DNA from: Acholeplasmataceae bacterium
GTDB lineage: Bacteria > Bacillota_I > Bacilli_A > ML615J-28 > CAG-313
Reading direction: 5' to 3'
Assembly: GCA_012838545.1 (NCBI GenBank)
Contig: DUPC01000052.1
Coordinates: 1 to 51,163, forward strand
DNA: 51,163 nt
Shown: positions 49,526-51,163 of the stretch, piece after piece
Numbering within the stretch: position 1 is the stretch's first letter
How the letters are laid out: every line of letters starts with the position of its first letter
Position numbers and translations under genes: made by a program
The notes under the pieces: generated by a model
Told to the model about the DNA's origin: nothing
The model's database searches: none
What the model saw: only the letters and a program-made list of their open reading frames with translations

Positions 49526-50092
49526 ATGTATCGTTATATCAAAGGTGAAATCACACAAATATCCGGAACCGACATCACTATTGAATGTTATGACATCGGT
49601 TATATGGTGCGCGTTCCCAATCCTTACCAATTTACCATAGGCAGCAAAATCACCTTACATTTATATCAACACGTTCGCGAGGAATCAATTGAATTATTCG
49701 GATTTGCAACCCCGGAAGAACGAAACATCTTCCTTCGTCTCATAAACGTCAAAGGTTTGGGTCCCAAAGGGGCGCTTGCCATCCTTGCCAGCAGTACACC
49801 CGAAGAACTCGTTAAGGCAATTGAAGCCGGGAATCCGCGTTACTTCAACGCTTTTCCGGGAATTGGTCAAAAAATCAGCCAACAAATCATTCTTGATTTA
49901 AAAGGCAAATTAAGATTTGATGACTCACAAGGTCCGGTCAGTCCGCGATTAGCGGATGTTGAATCTGCTTTAAAAGCTTTGGGATACAAAACAACCGAAA
50001 TACGGGCAGCGACAAAAGACTTATCCTTGGATGACCAAACTACAACAGGAGAACTTGTCAAAATCGCCCTTCGGCGTTTATCTAAAAATTAA
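49526..50092 (+). CDS. ruvA: Holliday junction DNA-binding protein RuvA
   Basis: 188 residues. The OB-fold N-terminus is YRYIKGEITQISGTDITIECYDIGYMVRVP. Two helix-hairpin-helix motifs follow (INVKGLGPKGALAILA and FPGIGQKISQQIILDLKGK). The C-terminal helical domain that contacts RuvB begins near ADVESALKALGYKTTEI. I chose the ATG at 49526, which has AGAGGTGTTA before it; the open frame extends 57 bases upstream through the promoter. It is the only plus-strand gene in the window and is divergent from ruvB. Confidence 0.96.
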   Translation: MYRYIKGEITQISGTDITIECYDIGYMVRVPNPYQFTIGSKITLHLYQHVREESIELFGFATPEERNIFLRLINVKGLGPKGALAILASSTPEELVKAIEAGNPRYFNAFPGIGQKISQQIILDLKGKLRFDDSQGPVSPRLADVESALKALGYKTTEIRAATKDLSLDDQTTTGELVKIALRRLSKN

Positions 50093-50190
50093 TCTTCTTT
50101 AATAAGTATACCACATTTTACCCCTTAAGCCAATAAATTAAATAACCTGATAAATTCGAAAAATGTTATTAAATTATCAAAACAAACCAA

Positions 50191-50227
50191 AAATAAAAAC
50201 CTAGGAATCAACCCTAGGCTTTTTTTG
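50191..50227. terminator. Bidirectional terminator between ruvA and the XRE gene
   Basis: The stem CCTAGG/CCTAGG (50200-50205 with 50213-50218) is flanked by AAAAA on the left and TTTTTTT on the right, so it serves both convergent genes. Confidence 0.85.
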
Positions 50228-51052
50228 TTATAGATTAAAATCGGATAATTCAGGGTGCTTAAGGTTTTTCTTTAAAGCAAACGGATAAACAAAAATTGAT
50301 AGGATTCCCCCTAAAACAATACCTAAACCCAAGAAAAAAATCGCTAAAGCAAATCCCAAAATCCAAAACAAAAGTTTTACGGTCAACAGCCAAACAATGC
50401 CGTCTAAATCCAATGTGAAAATAACCCCAGGCATCTTGACAAAACCCCACGAAAATATTGTCAAGGTCATTTCTCCGATAAAATTATTGCCTAATAGGCA
50501 ACAGGAAATATAACAGAAACCTATTACTCCTACCAATAAACCCTCGAGAACCCCGATAACGCTATGGGTTTCGACAGTATTAGAAATTCCCACTATTAAA
50601 GCAATGGCAAGAAATAACCCCCCAAGAAAAAAGGATAATTTTCTTCTTCTAATCGCCTTGGCAATTGTATTTTGCTTTTCTGTTTCATCCCTTTTATCAA
50701 CACAGTCCTTACAGTACAAATTACCTCGCGATTGGCTGCCAATCTTCTCTTTTTCGTAAATGGGATTATGACAACTACCGCAAATCCCCAATACCGGTTT
50801 TACCTGCTCTTGGTAGACGTATTTGGTTTCCACCACGGTTTCGGTTTGACTGTTAAAACCCTCAATACCTAAGATAACGTCTCCCGGAACATTGAAAATT
50901 CGCGTCATTTCCGCTACCGTGGAAACCGAAGGTTCAACTTCGCCATTTTCCCATCGTGATACCGCTTGTGCGGTAACGAACAGCTTATCCGCTAGTTCCT
51001 TTTGGGTCATACCCTTTTCCATTCTTAATCTTTTGATATTGTCGCCAATCAT
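50228..51052 (-). CDS. XRE-family regulator with zinc ribbon and membrane domain
   Basis: 274 residues, not recognised as a named protein. Residues 1-62 form a Cro/C1-type helix-turn-helix (IKRLRMEKGMTQKELADKLF, then AQAVSRWENGEVEPSVSTVA). Two CxxC pairs (CGSC and CKDC, about 90-117) suggest a zinc ribbon. From about residue 138 there are four membrane segments, such as LSFFLGGLFLAIALIVGIS and ILGFALAIFFLGLGIVLGGILSIF. A DNA-binding domain tied to a membrane domain suggests signal sensing at the membrane. Two palindromes upstream may be its own operators. It points towards ruvA and shares a terminator with it. Confidence 0.8.
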   Translation of the reverse strand: MIGDNIKRLRMEKGMTQKELADKLFVTAQAVSRWENGEVEPSVSTVAEMTRIFNVPGDVILGIEGFNSQTETVVETKYVYQEQVKPVLGICGSCHNPIYEKEKIGSQSRGNLYCKDCVDKRDETEKQNTIAKAIRRRKLSFFLGGLFLAIALIVGISNTVETHSVIGVLEGLLVGVIGFCYISCCLLGNNFIGEMTLTIFSWGFVKMPGVIFTLDLDGIVWLLTVKLLFWILGFALAIFFLGLGIVLGGILSIFVYPFALKKNLKHPELSDFNL

Positions 51053-51087
51053 ATTATCTTCCTCCTTGTTTTAAATTCGACAGTTTA

Positions 51088-51116
51088 ATGATAAACAATT
51101 TGTTGATAAAAGTAAA
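51088..51116 (-). promoter_or_regulatory. Candidate promoter of the XRE gene
   Basis: On the minus strand TTTACT (plus 51111-51116), a 17-base spacer and TATCAT (plus 51088-51093). GGAGGA follows before the ATG at 51052. The spacer includes a palindrome. Confidence 0.5.
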
Positions 51117-51151
51117 GAAACACGAAGTTGAATCGGGTAAACATTTTGTTT
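51094..51151. promoter_or_regulatory. Two palindromes, possible XRE operators
   Basis: AACAATTTGTT (51094-51104) lies inside the promoter spacer and AAACATTTTGTTT (51139-51151), which differs from a perfect AAACA/TGTTT palindrome only in its centre, lies upstream. Both share the half-sites AACA and TGTT, fitting a dimeric Cro-like repressor that controls its own gene. This is inference. Confidence 0.4.
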
Positions 51152-51163
51152 AGTTGAAAAAAC

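Noticed and set aside
1-51163. CRISPR array, tRNA or rRNA genes
   Set aside because: I saw no regularly spaced repeat array and no cloverleaf or rRNA segment; the gaps between genes are under 200 bases and explained by promoters, leaders and terminators.

Overview
This is a chromosomal housekeeping region of a low-GC bacterium of the Bacillota/Mycoplasmatota side of the tree. Three things point there. The run gltX-cysS-mrnC-rlmB-sigH-rpmG-secE-nusG-rplK-rplA-rplJ-rplL-rsmC-rpoB-rpoC matches Bacillus gene order, without cysE and yacP. The Shine-Dalgarno sites are strong (AGGAGG). Sigma-A promoters are close to TTGACA-N17-TATAAT. TGA is used as a stop (rlmD, ruvB, mrnC) and Trp codons read as TGG, so the code is standard and mycoplasmas that read TGA as Trp are excluded. 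An Acholeplasma-, Izemoplasma- or Erysipelotrichia-like lineage fits, but I cannot place it more exactly. Nearly every gene is on the minus strand; only ruvA is on plus.

Layout, right to left in the direction of most transcription. A membrane-bound XRE regulator (50.2-51.05 kb) faces ruvA (plus strand) across a bidirectional terminator. ruvA is divergent from ruvB-queA. From a promoter at about 47.36 kb comes a glycogen operon, glgB-glgC-glgD-glgA-glgP, which continues with almost no gaps into pfkA and pyk and then two fused ATPase-permease ABC transporters, ending at a terminator at 32.15 kb. Two exported proteins follow: a WG-repeat lipoprotein, and a membrane-anchored protein with a cohesin-like domain and Ig-like repeats. 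Next are metG, a CPA2-type antiporter and a YitT protein. Then come rplM-rpsI with an L13 leader, gltX-cysS-mrnC-rlmB-sigH, rpmG-secE-nusG, rplK-rplA, rplJ-rplL behind an L10 leader and attenuator, rsmC, and rpoB-rpoC. The last operon is priA-fmt-pgpA-sdaA-rlmD. The first 50 bases carry short repeats that may be the edge of a mobile element.

Functionally the window covers translation (ribosomal proteins, three aminoacyl-tRNA synthetases, rRNA methylation, formylation), transcription (RNA polymerase beta and beta', NusG, a sigma factor), replication restart and recombination (PriA, RuvAB), protein export (SecE), and storage of sugar as glycogen with its return to glycolysis.

The most unusual items are a PriA that has lost all of its ATPase/helicase motifs while keeping its eight zinc cysteines, the split and divergent ruvA/ruvB pair, the glycogen-glycolysis supercluster, TTG starts forced on both rpoB and rpoC, and paired L1-type RNA motifs before rplK and rplA. 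I found no clearly new multi-gene system, no CRISPR array, no tRNA or rRNA gene, and no gene-free gap longer than 300 bases.
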